Below are positions 1-5,736 of a stretch of 7,333 nt of DNA, in pieces. The notes under the pieces are model-generated. The model searched no databases and was not told where the DNA came from. It saw nothing but the letters and a program-made list of their open reading frames with translations. The stretch is from JAXGYX01 sp964487355. GTDB taxonomy: Bacteria > Bacillota > Clostridia > Saccharofermentanales > Fastidiosipilaceae. The stretch is taken from positions 1 to 7,333 of the forward strand of contig CAZAPS010000056.1 in the NCBI GenBank assembly GCA_964487355.1, in the 5' to 3' direction. Both the position numbers and the translations under genes were made by a program. How positions within the stretch are numbered: the stretch's first letter is position 1; every line of letters begins with the position of its first letter.

Positions 1-92
1 AACGCTGCCGTGTTGTGCATCTTCTTTCAGAAATTGTTACCTTATGGCGCTGTCCTCGGGATGAAATTATCACAGATTAACGACATACGGAC

Positions 93-121
93 TTGACACT
101 TTCTCGAATGTCGCTTATTAT
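93..121 (+). promoter_or_regulatory. Sigma-A-type promoter of the tRNA-Thr gene
   Basis: A perfect -35 hexamer TTGACA (93-98) is followed by a 17-bp spacer and the -10 hexamer TATTAT (116-121). Transcription would begin around 128, about a dozen bases before the mature tRNA, leaving a short 5' leader for RNase P to remove. The near-consensus match fits a strongly expressed stable RNA gene. Confidence 0.85.
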
Positions 122-140
122 TTTGATTGCATTTAAAAAT

Positions 141-216
141 GCCTGTGTAGCTCAGCAGGTAGAGCAGCTGATTTGTAATCAGCAGGTCGGGGGTTCGATT
201 CCGTCCGCAGGCTCCA
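141..216 (+). tRNA. tRNA-Thr (anticodon UGU), CCA encoded
   Basis: The 76-nt sequence folds into a full cloverleaf. The acceptor stem GCCTGTG (141-147) pairs with CGCAGGC (206-212), with one G-U. The D arm is at 150-165. The anticodon stem GCTGA/TCAGC encloses loop TTTGTAA, placing anticodon TGT at 174-176, which reads ACA and other ACN threonine codons. The five-base variable loop is AGGTC and the T loop is TTCGATT (194-200). A discriminator T and an encoded CCA (214-216) end the gene. One oddity is a G-G mismatch in the middle of the T stem (G191 against G203), next to a G-U pair. It stands alone between its own promoter and terminator, so it appears to be a single-gene transcription unit. 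Confidence 0.95.
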
Positions 217-224
217 AGCGATCG

Positions 225-257
225 AAAGGCCACCTTGAACGGGTGGCCTTTCTTTTT
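225..257 (+). terminator. Rho-independent terminator of tRNA-Thr
   Basis: Arms AAAGGCCACC (225-234) and GGTGGCCTTT (242-251) form a perfect 10-bp stem with a 7-nt loop, followed by CTTTTT. It begins 9 bases after the tRNA CCA. On the opposite strand the same hairpin is followed by only three T, so it is at best a weak terminator for the convergent lipoprotein operon. I see no other terminator for that operon. Confidence 0.9.
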
Positions 258-274
258 GCTTTAAGTCAATCAGA

Positions 275-296
275 TATCCATCGTCTATCCATCGTC
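275..296. repeat. Exact 11-bp tandem duplication
   Basis: TATCCATCGTC occurs at 275-285 and again at 286-296 with no mismatch and no spacer. It lies in the non-coding gap between the tRNA terminator and the end of the lipoprotein gene, directly against a second, unrelated tandem duplication. Confidence 0.95.
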
Positions 297-326
297 GGTT
301 TTATGCACTCAGGTTTTATGCACTCA
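297..326. repeat. Exact 15-bp tandem duplication
   Basis: GGTTTTATGCACTCA occurs at 297-311 and 312-326 with no mismatch and no spacer. It starts at the base after the 11-bp duplication ends, so 275-326 consists wholly of two adjoining duplications. Confidence 0.95.
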
Positions 327-341
327 CTCTTGAACCATGCG

Positions 342-2003
342 TCATTTATCGGAAAATGGGGTAAGCTTCTTCGCGGTGCCGACCAGTTCCACCAGTTCAT
401 TCACATAGTCATCGCGAGTCTCCAGGCCACTCAACAAATCCTCAACCATTTCGTAACTCGCGTCTCCACTATAAGAAGACTCTCTAAGCAGCATGCCAAA
501 CGCGGCCAGCGCGGCGGCCAACCTTGTATTGTCATCGAGATCTTTTACATATGAATCTTCGGTCAACGATTCGCTGATCAACCGACTGGTGTCGCCATCC
601 GGATCTTTGTAGCGAACACTGACGGTCAGCAGCTCATCCGATTCCGACGAGCCGATCGACGTATCATCCTCGTCCTTCTGATACTTGCTGCCTGTTTCCG
701 GAATTTCCTGGGCGGATCCCGGCAAGACAATTTCATACAGCGCGGTCATTCTATGCCCCGCTCCCAGCTCGCCGCCATCCTTGGTGTCATCGGCGAAGTC
801 CTCATCCGCCAACGCCCGATTTTCATATCCAATCAGGCGATAACCTTTTACTTTCGCGCTGTTAAAGTCGACTTGAATCTTGACGTCCTTGGCGACGGTA
901 ACCAAATTTTGGCCGGCCTCCTCATATAAAACCTTACGTGCTTCCTGCACGGAGTCAATATAGCTATACTGCCCATTTCCATTGTCGGCCAATTTTTCCA
1001 TTTTTGAATCTTTCAAATTCCCCTGACCAAAACCCAGCACAGATAAAAACACTCCGGATTTCCGTTTTTCTGTGATCAGCCTGGTCAGCTCTCCATCGCT
1101 GGTCACACCCAAATTCAAATCACCGTCGGTCGCCAGAATGACACGGTTGTTGCCGCCTTTGATAAAATGTTTTTGCGCCAGTTCATACGCAGTCTGAATT
1201 CCCGCCGATCCATGAGTAAAGCCTCGCGGTTCCAACACTTCGATCGCGCTCATGATTTCGGTTTTCTGCTCGCCGTTCACACCATCCAGCAATACCGCGT
1301 CGGTAGACGCGTAAGTCACGATGCTGATGGTGTCATTTTCAGTCAAGCTTTCGACCAGGAAAAGGAAAGAACGTTTGACCAGAGGCAATTTGTCCGGCAT
1401 ATCCATCGAACCCGACACATCGATCAGAAACACCAGGTTGTTTTCAATATCTTGTTGAGCTGTCGGCCGAGATTCAGCGGCTGTGATGCCGACGCGTAGC
1501 AACTTGGTCTCTTGGTTCCAGGGGGTGTCGGTCAACCCAAGGTCAATACCCAACACCTCTCCTTCTTTTGGAGGATTATAGTCATAACGAAAATAATTCA
1601 ACATCTCTTCGATTCGTACGGAATCAACCAATGGCATCATGCCTTCGCTCAACTGCCTCCTAATATTCGCGTAGCTGGCGGTATCCACGTCAGCGGCGAA
1701 CGTCGAAAGTGGCCGAGACTCGGTTGACAAGAATCGATTCTCTTCAAACACGTCATATTCTTCGGTATTGAATGGTAGGTCCTCGTGTTCCACGGGCCAC
1801 AAAATCGGGTCATCCATAGCCGGTTCGACATCAAAGAAACCGTTGTCATAATCTTGTCTATCCATTTCATACCGATTGAAGATTTCTTTTATTGGTTGAC
1901 AAGAGCACCCTACAACGCCCAATATCAGCGCGGCGACCATAGTCAACACGGCAAGCCGTCCACCCACTCCAATTAATCGCTTCCAAATATTAGCTCGTTT
2001 CAT
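342..2003 (-). CDS. YfbK-like von Willebrand factor A domain lipoprotein
   Basis: This 553-residue protein is probably anchored on the outer face of the membrane. A basic N-terminus and a hydrophobic stretch (about 15-32) lead to lipobox VVGC with Cys33. Residues about 85-180 resemble the von Willebrand N-terminal domain of E. coli YfbK-type proteins (RPLSTFAADVDTASY). The VWA domain (about 188-360) has a complete MIDAS metal site: DVSGS (195-199), Thr263 in GFTHGSAG, and ATDGD with Asp293. The remainder (about 372-550) matches the C-terminal domain typical of the YfbK family, interrupted by an acidic, serine-rich linker near 435-456. The start is supported by AGGAGGGG a few bases upstream. 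It is the last gene of an operon with an ECF sigma factor and a membrane protein, 31 bp after the latter. An intact MIDAS suggests metal-dependent binding of a protein or wall ligand; the ligand is unknown. Confidence 0.9.
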   Translation of the reverse strand: MKRANIWKRLIGVGGRLAVLTMVAALILGVVGCSCQPIKEIFNRYEMDRQDYDNGFFDVEPAMDDPILWPVEHEDLPFNTEEYDVFEENRFLSTESRPLSTFAADVDTASYANIRRQLSEGMMPLVDSVRIEEMLNYFRYDYNPPKEGEVLGIDLGLTDTPWNQETKLLRVGITAAESRPTAQQDIENNLVFLIDVSGSMDMPDKLPLVKRSFLFLVESLTENDTISIVTYASTDAVLLDGVNGEQKTEIMSAIEVLEPRGFTHGSAGIQTAYELAQKHFIKGGNNRVILATDGDLNLGVTSDGELTRLITEKRKSGVFLSVLGFGQGNLKDSKMEKLADNGNGQYSYIDSVQEARKVLYEEAGQNLVTVAKDVKIQVDFNSAKVKGYRLIGYENRALADEDFADDTKDGGELGAGHRMTALYEIVLPGSAQEIPETGSKYQKDEDDTSIGSSESDELLTVSVRYKDPDGDTSRLISESLTEDSYVKDLDDNTRLAAALAAFGMLLRESSYSGDASYEMVEDLLSGLETRDDYVNELVELVGTAKKLTPFSDK

Positions 2004-2034
2004 TTTAATCCCCTCCTTATAATGGCATGGTAAA

Positions 2035-2790
2035 TCATTGAATCAACTCGTCGACCAAGGCGATCAAGCTTTGAATTTCATCTTCGGAAAAACCGTTCAC
2101 ACTCAATTGAAAAAAGGTATCACCGGTCGATTCAATCAAATAATTCTGTCCTTGCTCAGTCTGCCAATATCCAACGTCCAGTCCCTTCGGAGCCGACAGT
2201 GGTGACAGTTCCCGCTCATAACTCCCGGTTGCCGATGACGAAAAAACCACACACACCCGTCGATCGGCATCTTCCCGATCAATAAAAAGCAATCCCTCAC
2301 AGTCCGTTTCGCGATGACTTGCAACGTCCTCCTCTGCTTGTTGAGCCAACGACAGCCCTTTAGATCTCAACTCCAATGTCAATCCCGCGATAAATTTCGG
2401 ATCGACACGCTCATCGGCCTTTGCGGGCGTCACATCATCATCGAAAGCGGTGGATTCGTCGATCATCCTCAGCAATTCGGAGCTCGATTCTGCCTGCTCC
2501 ATCTCATCCGGCATCAATTCATAGGCATCCGGCGCCATTACGTCAACTTTCGGTGAGAACAGCGTGGCGGAATCGAACACTGAAGTCGAGCGAATCAGAT
2601 AAAGCACACCAAAAATCACAATCACCACAGCGGCCGAAGATAGCGCGATCGCCCAGGCAGCGGGTCTCTTCACCACTTTAATCGGTCGTGTCGTCATGAC
2701 GTCATTCTTCTGTCCTCTTTCTTGCTCCGCTGACTGCCTTAGAGCCACTTTGTTGAGGATGCTGTCTACACGTTCTTGAGTGGTCTTCAT
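2035..2790 (-). CDS. Single-pass membrane protein, probable anti-sigma factor or sensor
   Basis: This is a 251-residue protein. The N-terminal 44 residues are charged and predicted cytosolic. One hydrophobic helix follows (about 45-66, AWAIAL to YLI), then about 185 residues predicted outside the cell. The C-terminal part (about 165-251, including GYWQTEQGQNYLIESTGD) resembles the DUF4367-type domain often found outside the membrane in Bacillota anti-sigma-like proteins; that match is from memory. The start overlaps the stop of the sigma gene (ATGA, 2787-2790) and has a GGAGG site in the end of that gene, which points to translational coupling. The position directly after an ECF sigma gene and the topology support an anti-sigma role. 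The cytosolic part has no His-x3-Cys-x2-Cys zinc motif, so it is not a ZAS-type anti-sigma. The role is inferred from context. Confidence 0.75.
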   Translation of the reverse strand: MKTTQERVDSILNKVALRQSAEQERGQKNDVMTTRPIKVVKRPAAWAIALSSAAVVIVIFGVLYLIRSTSVFDSATLFSPKVDVMAPDAYELMPDEMEQAESSSELLRMIDESTAFDDDVTPAKADERVDPKFIAGLTLELRSKGLSLAQQAEEDVASHRETDCEGLLFIDREDADRRVCVVFSSSATGSYERELSPLSAPKGLDVGYWQTEQGQNYLIESTGDTFFQLSVNGFSEDEIQSLIALVDELIQ

Positions 2791-3341
2791 GTCTCAGATC
2801 CTCCTTGCAACAACTCCATTTCTTTTCTTAACTGCTTTTTACCGCGTGACACCATGTTATCCACTTGTTTGGCCGTCTGACCCAACACTTCGGCAGCTTG
2901 TTCGTAGGTCATCTCCTCAAAATAAACCAAGTAAAGAGCCTGTGCGTAATTTTTTCTAATTCTCCCTAAAGCATTATGTAAAATCTGCTTTTGTTCATCT
3001 TGAAATAACGACTCCACGATTCGTGTCTCTTGAGCCAAATCAGCTTCAACCGCTTCAACATCAACCATCCGATAACGATTTTCACGTTTTAGATAGTTTA
3101 GAGCTTTGTTCTTGCCGATTTGAAACAACCAGGTACGAAATTTTGAACCACCTCGAAACCTGTTTTTGTCAATCAACAGCTCCACAAACACATCTTCCAT
3201 TAAATCCTCGGCTGTTGACAGATTGCGCACATATCCATTTATGAACATCATCAAATGATTTCCATATAGCTCGACCAAGTCGCTCAAACCGGTCTCGTCG
3301 CCGGACAAATAGCGCTCGTAGCATTTCATTCCTTGATCCAC
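2787..3341 (-). CDS. ECF-type RNA polymerase sigma factor
   Basis: This 184-residue protein has only sigma regions 2 and 4, the ECF pattern. Region 2 spans about 21-88, including AEDLMEDVFVELL and the region 2.4-like FRTWLFQIGKNKALNYLKR. Region 4 spans about 117-172, with the helix-turn-helix MTYEQAAEVLGQTAKQVDNMVSRGKKQLRK. It would direct RNA polymerase to a small envelope-stress or signal regulon. I chose the GTG at 3341 because GAGG lies about 8 bases upstream. The in-frame ATG at 3329 has a purine run touching it, which is too close. It heads a three-gene operon with the membrane protein and the VWA lipoprotein, so the lipoprotein is probably an output or partner of the same signal. I could not place a convincing promoter upstream, including an ECF-type one. 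Confidence 0.93.
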   Translation of the reverse strand: MDQGMKCYERYLSGDETGLSDLVELYGNHLMMFINGYVRNLSTAEDLMEDVFVELLIDKNRFRGGSKFRTWLFQIGKNKALNYLKRENRYRMVDVEAVEADLAQETRIVESLFQDEQKQILHNALGRIRKNYAQALYLVYFEEMTYEQAAEVLGQTAKQVDNMVSRGKKQLRKEMELLQGGSET

Positions 3342-3418
3342 AGAAACATCCTCATCGAAAGCGTACCGGCCGGTTCCCTTTCATTTATTATGACAATCTA
3401 TTTCAGACAATTCCTCAT

Positions 3419-3434
3419 CTAATTGACAAATTAG
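3419..3434. promoter_or_regulatory. Perfect inverted repeat in the divergent intergenic region
   Basis: CTAATT (3419-3424) and AATTAG (3429-3434) are exact inverse complements around GACA. The dyad ends one base before the -35 of the permease promoter, a position where a bound regulator could act on either divergent transcript. No regulator can be named. Confidence 0.4.
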
Positions 3435-3435
3435 T

Positions 3436-3464
3436 TTGATCAACGTGCCTAATCTGCATATGAT
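3436..3464 (+). promoter_or_regulatory. Likely sigma-A promoter of the AEC permease gene
   Basis: TTGATC (3436-3441), a 17-bp spacer and TATGAT (3459-3464) form a good sigma-A-type promoter about 60 bp upstream of the permease start. A second TTGACA at 3423-3428 has no -10 at suitable spacing. Confidence 0.6.
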
Positions 3465-3523
3465 TACAGTAAAGTAGTCAATATCCACCATTTGCATTGT
3501 TTCGCATAGTAAGGAAGAAATCA

Positions 3524-4462
3524 ATGAGCGACTTCGCATACGCGTTTAACGCCGTATTCCCTCTATTTGTCTACATGGCTTTGGGAGTGATCATCAAAAA
3601 GCTCAATTGGGCGTCCGATCGGACATTTAACCAAATGAACAGCATCACCTTCAAAACGTTTTTGCCCATCATGATTTTTGTCAATATCTATCATTCCGGT
3701 TTGGAAGAATTTCCCGGTCTCATGACGGTTTTGTACCCTATTCTGGCTATTTCATTCACCTTCGTCATCGCTTGGCTATTTGTCGGCCGAACCAACCTTG
3801 AATTTCGTGAAAAAGGTGTTGTGACACAGGCAATTTTTCGCAGCAACTATGTGTTGTTCGGCGTCCCCCTGGTGCTCGCTTTGATTGATGGCAAGACCAC
3901 AGGGGTCACAGAAGTTCTGCTCGCCACCATCATCCCTTTATTCAACATCTACGCGGTGATCATCCTCTCGTGGTACGGAGGTCACAAGGTAAATGGAAAA
4001 GAAGTCGTGCGCAAGATCATCACCAATCCGTTGATTCTGGCTTCTGTCCTCGGGATATTCGCCAAATGGATCCGTCTCAATCTGCCCGGACCGCTGGAGG
4101 CCTCTCTTTCCGCTCTCGGCAAAATCGCGACTCCGATGGCGTTGATCATTCTGGGAGCGCAGTTTCGTTTCGCGGATTCCAGGAAGTATGTCCGTAAATT
4201 GGTCGCCATCTGTTCCCTCCGGTTGCTGATCGTTCCGGCCGCGCTCCTTTCAGGCGCCGCGCTGCTGGGGATGCGAGGTGAGGTAATCGTCAGCTACCTG
4301 CCGTTATTTGGCGGCCCGGTCGCGGTTTCCTCGTATACAATGGCCTATCAAATGGGCGCGGACGATCAGCTCGCCGGGCAAATACTGGTCTACACTTCGG
4401 CGTTGTGTCTGCCCGCGCTTTTCATGTTCATAGTCCTTTTGCGCAAGCTTTCTCTGATCTGA
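3524..4462 (+). CDS. AEC-family (auxin efflux carrier type) permease
   Basis: This 312-residue integral membrane protein has about ten hydrophobic segments, the usual size and topology of the AEC family, whose bacterial members export or import small organic anions such as malate or other carboxylates. Family-like features are the N-terminal VFPLFVYMALGVIIKK, the central break with TNPLILASVLGI, and the C-terminal stretch GGPVAVSSYTMAYQMGADD followed by a final helix. The ATG at 3524 is preferred because AAGGA (3511-3515) lies 8 bases upstream; an in-frame TTG at 3497 has no RBS. It diverges from the ECF sigma operon and is the only gene of its unit, since HU has its own promoter. The substrate cannot be predicted. 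No T-rich terminator follows; a small GTCGC/GCGAC hairpin at 4482-4494 lacks a T tract. Confidence 0.88.
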   Translation: MSDFAYAFNAVFPLFVYMALGVIIKKLNWASDRTFNQMNSITFKTFLPIMIFVNIYHSGLEEFPGLMTVLYPILAISFTFVIAWLFVGRTNLEFREKGVVTQAIFRSNYVLFGVPLVLALIDGKTTGVTEVLLATIIPLFNIYAVIILSWYGGHKVNGKEVVRKIITNPLILASVLGIFAKWIRLNLPGPLEASLSALGKIATPMALIILGAQFRFADSRKYVRKLVAICSLRLLIVPAALLSGAALLGMRGEVIVSYLPLFGGPVAVSSYTMAYQMGADDQLAGQILVYTSALCLPALFMFIVLLRKLSLI

Positions 4463-4549
4463 TTGACGATATCCGATTCCTGTCGCGGCGCGACCTCCCC
4501 TCAATCACTCTCAAAGCGCTGTGATCAGGCTCTTTCAGACGAATGAAGT

Positions 4550-4578
4550 TTGACATGGAAAGGCAATAAATGCATAAT
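4550..4578 (+). promoter_or_regulatory. Sigma-A-type promoter of the HU gene
   Basis: TTGACA (4550-4555), a 17-bp spacer and CATAAT (4573-4578) precede the HU start by about 30 bp. Predicted transcription starts near 4585, giving a short leader containing the RBS. The strength fits an abundant nucleoid protein. Confidence 0.8.
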
Positions 4579-4609
4579 ATGTGCTGATACAAAACAAGGA
4601 GGAACTCTT

Positions 4610-4891
4610 ATGAATAAAAGTGTGTTAATCGATTCCGTCGCTATGAAGACAGGATTGAGCAAGAAAGATAGTGAGGCCGCCGTCAACGCGTTTCTCGACA
4701 CCGTGACCGATGCTCTGGTGAACGAGGAAAAAGTCGTGTTGGTTGGTTTTGGAACGTTTGAGACGAGAAGGCGCGCGGAACGCATGGGACGCAATCCCAG
4801 CACAAAGGAAGCGATTCAGATCCCCGCGTCCAAAGCCCCTGTTTTCAAAGCCGGCAAAGGTCTCAAAGACAAGGTCAATCAACGAGTTTGA
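4610..4891 (+). CDS. hup: HU-family histone-like DNA-binding protein
   Basis: The 93-residue protein has the normal HU length. The N-terminal helical dimerisation part (MNKSVLIDSVAMKTGLSKKDSEAAVNAFLDTV) is followed by the HU/IHF signature GFGTFETRRRAERMGRNP and the C-terminal IPASKAPVFKAGKGLKDKV. The Pro in RNPSTKEAIQIP, at the tip of the DNA-binding arm, is present. HU forms homodimers that bend and compact DNA with little sequence preference. AAGGAGG (4596-4602) lies 7 bases before the ATG, and the promoter sits inside the apparent upstream extension of the frame, which excludes an earlier start. It is a single-gene unit with its own promoter and terminator. No lineage-specific tail is present. 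HU rather than IHF is favoured by the Bacillota context. Confidence 0.96.
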   Translation: MNKSVLIDSVAMKTGLSKKDSEAAVNAFLDTVTDALVNEEKVVLVGFGTFETRRRAERMGRNPSTKEAIQIPASKAPVFKAGKGLKDKVNQRV

Positions 4892-4908
4892 CCCGGTTTT
4901 ACAAATTT

Positions 4909-4998
4909 AAAAGGAGCGGTCCAAAAATGATATGCTTCCCTAACTGCTGAACCAACGTTCAACATACGGAGCGCGTATTGAAAGGACGGCTCTTTTTT
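4909..4998 (+). terminator. Elaborate bidirectional terminator between HU and the convergent Spo0A-like gene
   Basis: The outer arms AAAAGGAGCGGTCC (4909-4922) and GGACGGCTCTTTTTT (4984-4998) pair over about 14 positions with one G-U and one G-G mismatch. The 3' arm ends in T6, as in an intrinsic terminator. On the minus strand the same stem ends in TTTT just after the stop of the convergent gene. Inside lie a second imperfect stem (ATATGCTTCC 4930-4939 with GGAGCGCGTAT 4968-4978) and a 5-bp hairpin TGAAC/GTTCA (4948-4961). The loop is unusually long for a simple terminator, so a small RNA or a miniature repeat element remains possible. Confidence 0.6.
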
Positions 4999-5578
4999 AT
5001 TGTGACGATGTGTCGTCACCACTATTCGTCCCGGTTAACTTAGCGGCTTGCGCCCTCAATTTCCGATGGATCTGATCATTTAAAAGTGTCAGAAACTGAC
5101 CGTTGCTGAGTTTGACACCCGCTTGCGAAGTGGCGTAGCGGATCACCCGGTCAATCTGCGCGGCTGAGGCGCGATAATACTTAGCGGTTTCCGGATATAA
5201 AAATTTGCTCGCCGGCTTAAGCTTTGTCGGGTCACGCGCCAACACTTCCAGAATCTTGCGCAAATAAAGATAACCTTTCAAATTCTGGGGAATTTTGTAC
5301 TGGGCGAGAATATCCTCGGCGATCTCCCGCACAGTGTCGTCACTATAATATGGAGTGGAATCAGGCTCACGCAGCAAGGTCGCCAGCTCCTTGATTTGAT
5401 GTGCCGCGCGGTATGAGTTGTCCCGTCCATCAATCAAATAATTCACTCTGCCCGCGGTGTCCACCACACCAAAATAACCCTGTCGCCGCAGCAGGCTCGT
5501 CACCTTCGACAGCAATTCCTTGTCGTTGGCGATCACGAAAAAGCCTGTACTGTCTCGATGTTTCTGAGCTTGATTCAT
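4997..5578 (-). CDS. Spo0A-like regulator with truncated receiver
   Basis: This is a 193-residue probable transcription factor. Residues about 81-175 match the C-terminal DNA-binding domain of Spo0A: IPQNLKGYLYLRKIL, then KFLYPETAKYYRASAAQIDRVIRYA, closely parallel to the B. subtilis KGYLYLRE, LYPDIAKKF and RVERAIRHA segments. About 17 residues between that helix and the last helix (GQFLTLLNDQIHRKLR) appear missing relative to Spo0A. The N-terminal part (GFFVIANDKELLSKVTSLLRR, then YFGVVDTAGR) looks like only the first strand, helix and second strand of a receiver. No phosphoacceptor strand follows, so control by phosphorelay is unlikely. The start at 5578 is set by GGGAGGTGG about 5 bases upstream; the open frame extends to 5740, but that part runs through the terminator of the upstream gene. 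Targets are unknown. Spo0A-like DNA binding is well supported, a sporulation role is not. Confidence 0.85.
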   Translation of the reverse strand: MNQAQKHRDSTGFFVIANDKELLSKVTSLLRRQGYFGVVDTAGRVNYLIDGRDNSYRAAHQIKELATLLREPDSTPYYSDDTVREIAEDILAQYKIPQNLKGYLYLRKILEVLARDPTKLKPASKFLYPETAKYYRASAAQIDRVIRYATSQAGVKLSNGQFLTLLNDQIHRKLRAQAAKLTGTNSGDDTSSQ

Positions 5579-5662
5579 CAATCCACCTCCCGTTCGTGCC
5601 GTAATAAGAATGTAACATTTCACCTTCGCTGGTTTCCACCTGGTAAATTCTCCAAAAACAGG

Positions 5663-5687
5663 AAAAACTCGACAAAACGCCGAGTTT
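5663..5687 (-). terminator. Hairpin terminator after the XRE-type gene
   Basis: AAACTCG (5665-5671) and CGAGTTT (5681-5687) form a perfect 7-bp stem with a 9-nt loop. Read on the minus strand the stem runs into TTTTT, about 50 bases after the stop of the XRE gene. On the plus strand it is followed by GAC and T6, so it may act in both directions. It separates the XRE gene from the Spo0A-like gene, which must then have its own promoter within 5579-5662; I see no clear -35/-10 pair there. Confidence 0.7.
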
Positions 5688-5736
5688 GACTTTTTTAAAT
5701 CGAGCATGGAAATCGTCCAAAACGTTATGGGGTCTC

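Noticed and set aside
141..216. tRNA 3' end as an attachment site of an integrated element.
   Set aside because: No integrase gene and no second copy of the tRNA 3' end are visible in the window; the downstream genes look chromosomal.
93..554. Plus-strand open frame across the tRNA and the end of the lipoprotein gene.
   Set aside because: It translates the tRNA and the antisense of a well-supported gene; it has no RBS and no recognisable domain.
3350..3380. GGGAACCGG on the minus strand, like the -35 of ECF promoters, which would mean autoregulation of the sigma operon; it overlaps the palindrome ACCGGCCGGT (3365-3374).
   Set aside because: A -10 at the normal spacing would fall at about 3354-3357, on top of the RBS, leaving a leader of only a few bases before the GTG start. 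The geometry does not work.
4482..4494. GTCGC/GCGAC hairpin after the permease as its terminator.
   Set aside because: The stem is only 5 bp and no T tract follows.
5668..5674. CTCGACA, read on the minus strand as TGTCGAG, which resembles a Spo0A box upstream of the Spo0A-like gene.
   Set aside because: It lies within the stem and loop of the terminator hairpin, differs from TGTCGAA, and a single 7-mer is expected by chance.
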